Source: Endozoicomonas sp. SESOKO1 (GTDB lineage: Bacteria; Pseudomonadota; Gammaproteobacteria; Pseudomonadales; Endozoicomonadaceae). Taken from it: a DNA stretch of 64,000 nucleotides. The stretch lies in the NCBI RefSeq assembly GCF_024606265.1, contig NZ_JAHHPP010000379.1:1-64000 (forward strand). Direction: 5' to 3'. The notes below the pieces were generated by a model. It saw only the letters and a program-made list of their open reading frames with translations. It did not search any database and had not been told where the DNA came from. Below, piece by piece: positions 63,638 to 64,000 of the stretch; within the stretch, counting starts at the first letter, position 1, and every line of letters starts with the position of its first letter. The position numbers and the translations under genes are program-made.

Positions 63638-64000
63638 ATGGGTATCGATATTCGTCATCTGAAGGATGGCTGCAAAATAGAGGACAGTAATAGCTATCGG
63701 TCGGCACGCATCAACAGCGAGGGATATTGGTGTACGTTCAGGGATGGAGCGTCTTTCTATCGCCGTTGTATGGATGGCTCAATAGTGTTGGGCGCAGAGG
63801 CGAGGCTGTTGCCTTCTAATGAGAGGGAAAAAGTGCTTGGGGAGTACCAGGGATGGATCAGGAATATTGATGCTGATGATGAAGTTATTTGGGCAAGCCA
63901 GCAGCTAACCAATAAAGATTATAAAGATGTAGTTGACCTCTATCGTAAAGTCTATCCCGAAGAAGTCACCATTCTCCCGCCAGATCGTTATGGCGATATT
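63638..64000 (+). CDS. Radical SAM protein, 5' part
   Basis: An open frame from ATG 63638 runs off the window edge (121 codons seen). It starts MGIDIRHLKDGCKIEDS and the visible end is YPEEVTILPPDRYGDI. The LPPDRYG(D/S) block directly precedes the radical SAM core (CxxxCxxC) in a group of proteins of this superfamily, so the catalytic cysteines should lie just beyond the edge. A SAM-dependent radical enzyme is likely; the substrate is unknown. Confidence 0.6.
   Translation, partial: MGIDIRHLKDGCKIEDSNSYRSARINSEGYWCTFRDGASFYRRCMDGSIVLGAEARLLPSNEREKVLGEYQGWIRNIDADDEVIWASQQLTNKDYKDVVDLYRKVYPEEVTILPPDRYGDI

Overview
The window looks like a chromosomal segment of a marine, animal-associated gammaproteobacterium, most likely Endozoicomonas or a close relative. 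This is inferred from gene content and protein similarity recalled from memory; no search was run. Ordinary gammaproteobacterial genes (tRNA-Asp, fadH, artPJQM with argR, udp, a Mip/FkpA-type isomerase, amt, abgT) alternate with accessory blocks that are more AT-rich and carry repeat-rich or eukaryote-like proteins.

Layout. 1-3520: the 3' end of tRNA-Asp, its terminator, an ISL3-type transposase remnant and a four-gene lipoprotein operon (CsgG, small lipoprotein, DUF4810, DUF799). About 78 bp of the tRNA 3' flank is repeated after the operon. 3781-4929: a basic repeat protein. 5019-22554: a type VI secretion cluster in two divergent arms (tssM-L-K-J-PAAR-DUF6931-tssI leftward; tssA-hcp-tssB-C-C'-E-F-G rightward), with no ClpV gene in the window. 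22540-35185: an accessory block with modular repeat proteins (two intact two-gene operons, a single gene and two decayed copies), a secreted beta-solenoid-like protein, a 1418-residue protein with about twenty 36/37-residue repeats and a nucleotidyltransferase-like motif, and a bacterioferritin-like gene. 35492-42992: fadH with a divergent TetR regulator, a hexose-6-phosphate mutarotase, and an arginine-type ABC transporter divergent from argR with a shared ARG box. 43023-54405: an unknown gene, an Mla/Pqi-type lipid transporter operon, an OTU-like cysteine protease, udp, an SNF-type transporter, fkpA and a protein with a C4HC3 zinc finger. 54493-57101: an arsR-GAPDH-arsJ arsenate resistance operon. 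57421-63319: ammonium transporter, glutaminase, glutamate/GABA-type antiporter and an AbgT transporter. The right edge cuts a probable radical SAM gene.

The main observation is a putative regulon. At least five leftward transcription units of the repeat-protein type, and perhaps a sixth, are preceded by the same element: a GGAACTT-like box, 16-17 bases, then a TCNNAN box. It resembles an extracytoplasmic-stress (RpoE/ECF) promoter. The start codon follows the -10 box closely in the five best cases, and those five leaders have no evident Shine-Dalgarno sequence. The proteins share N-terminal segments and differ in their basic C-terminal repeats. Together with the OTU-like and zinc-finger proteins they look like host-directed effectors; that role is inference.
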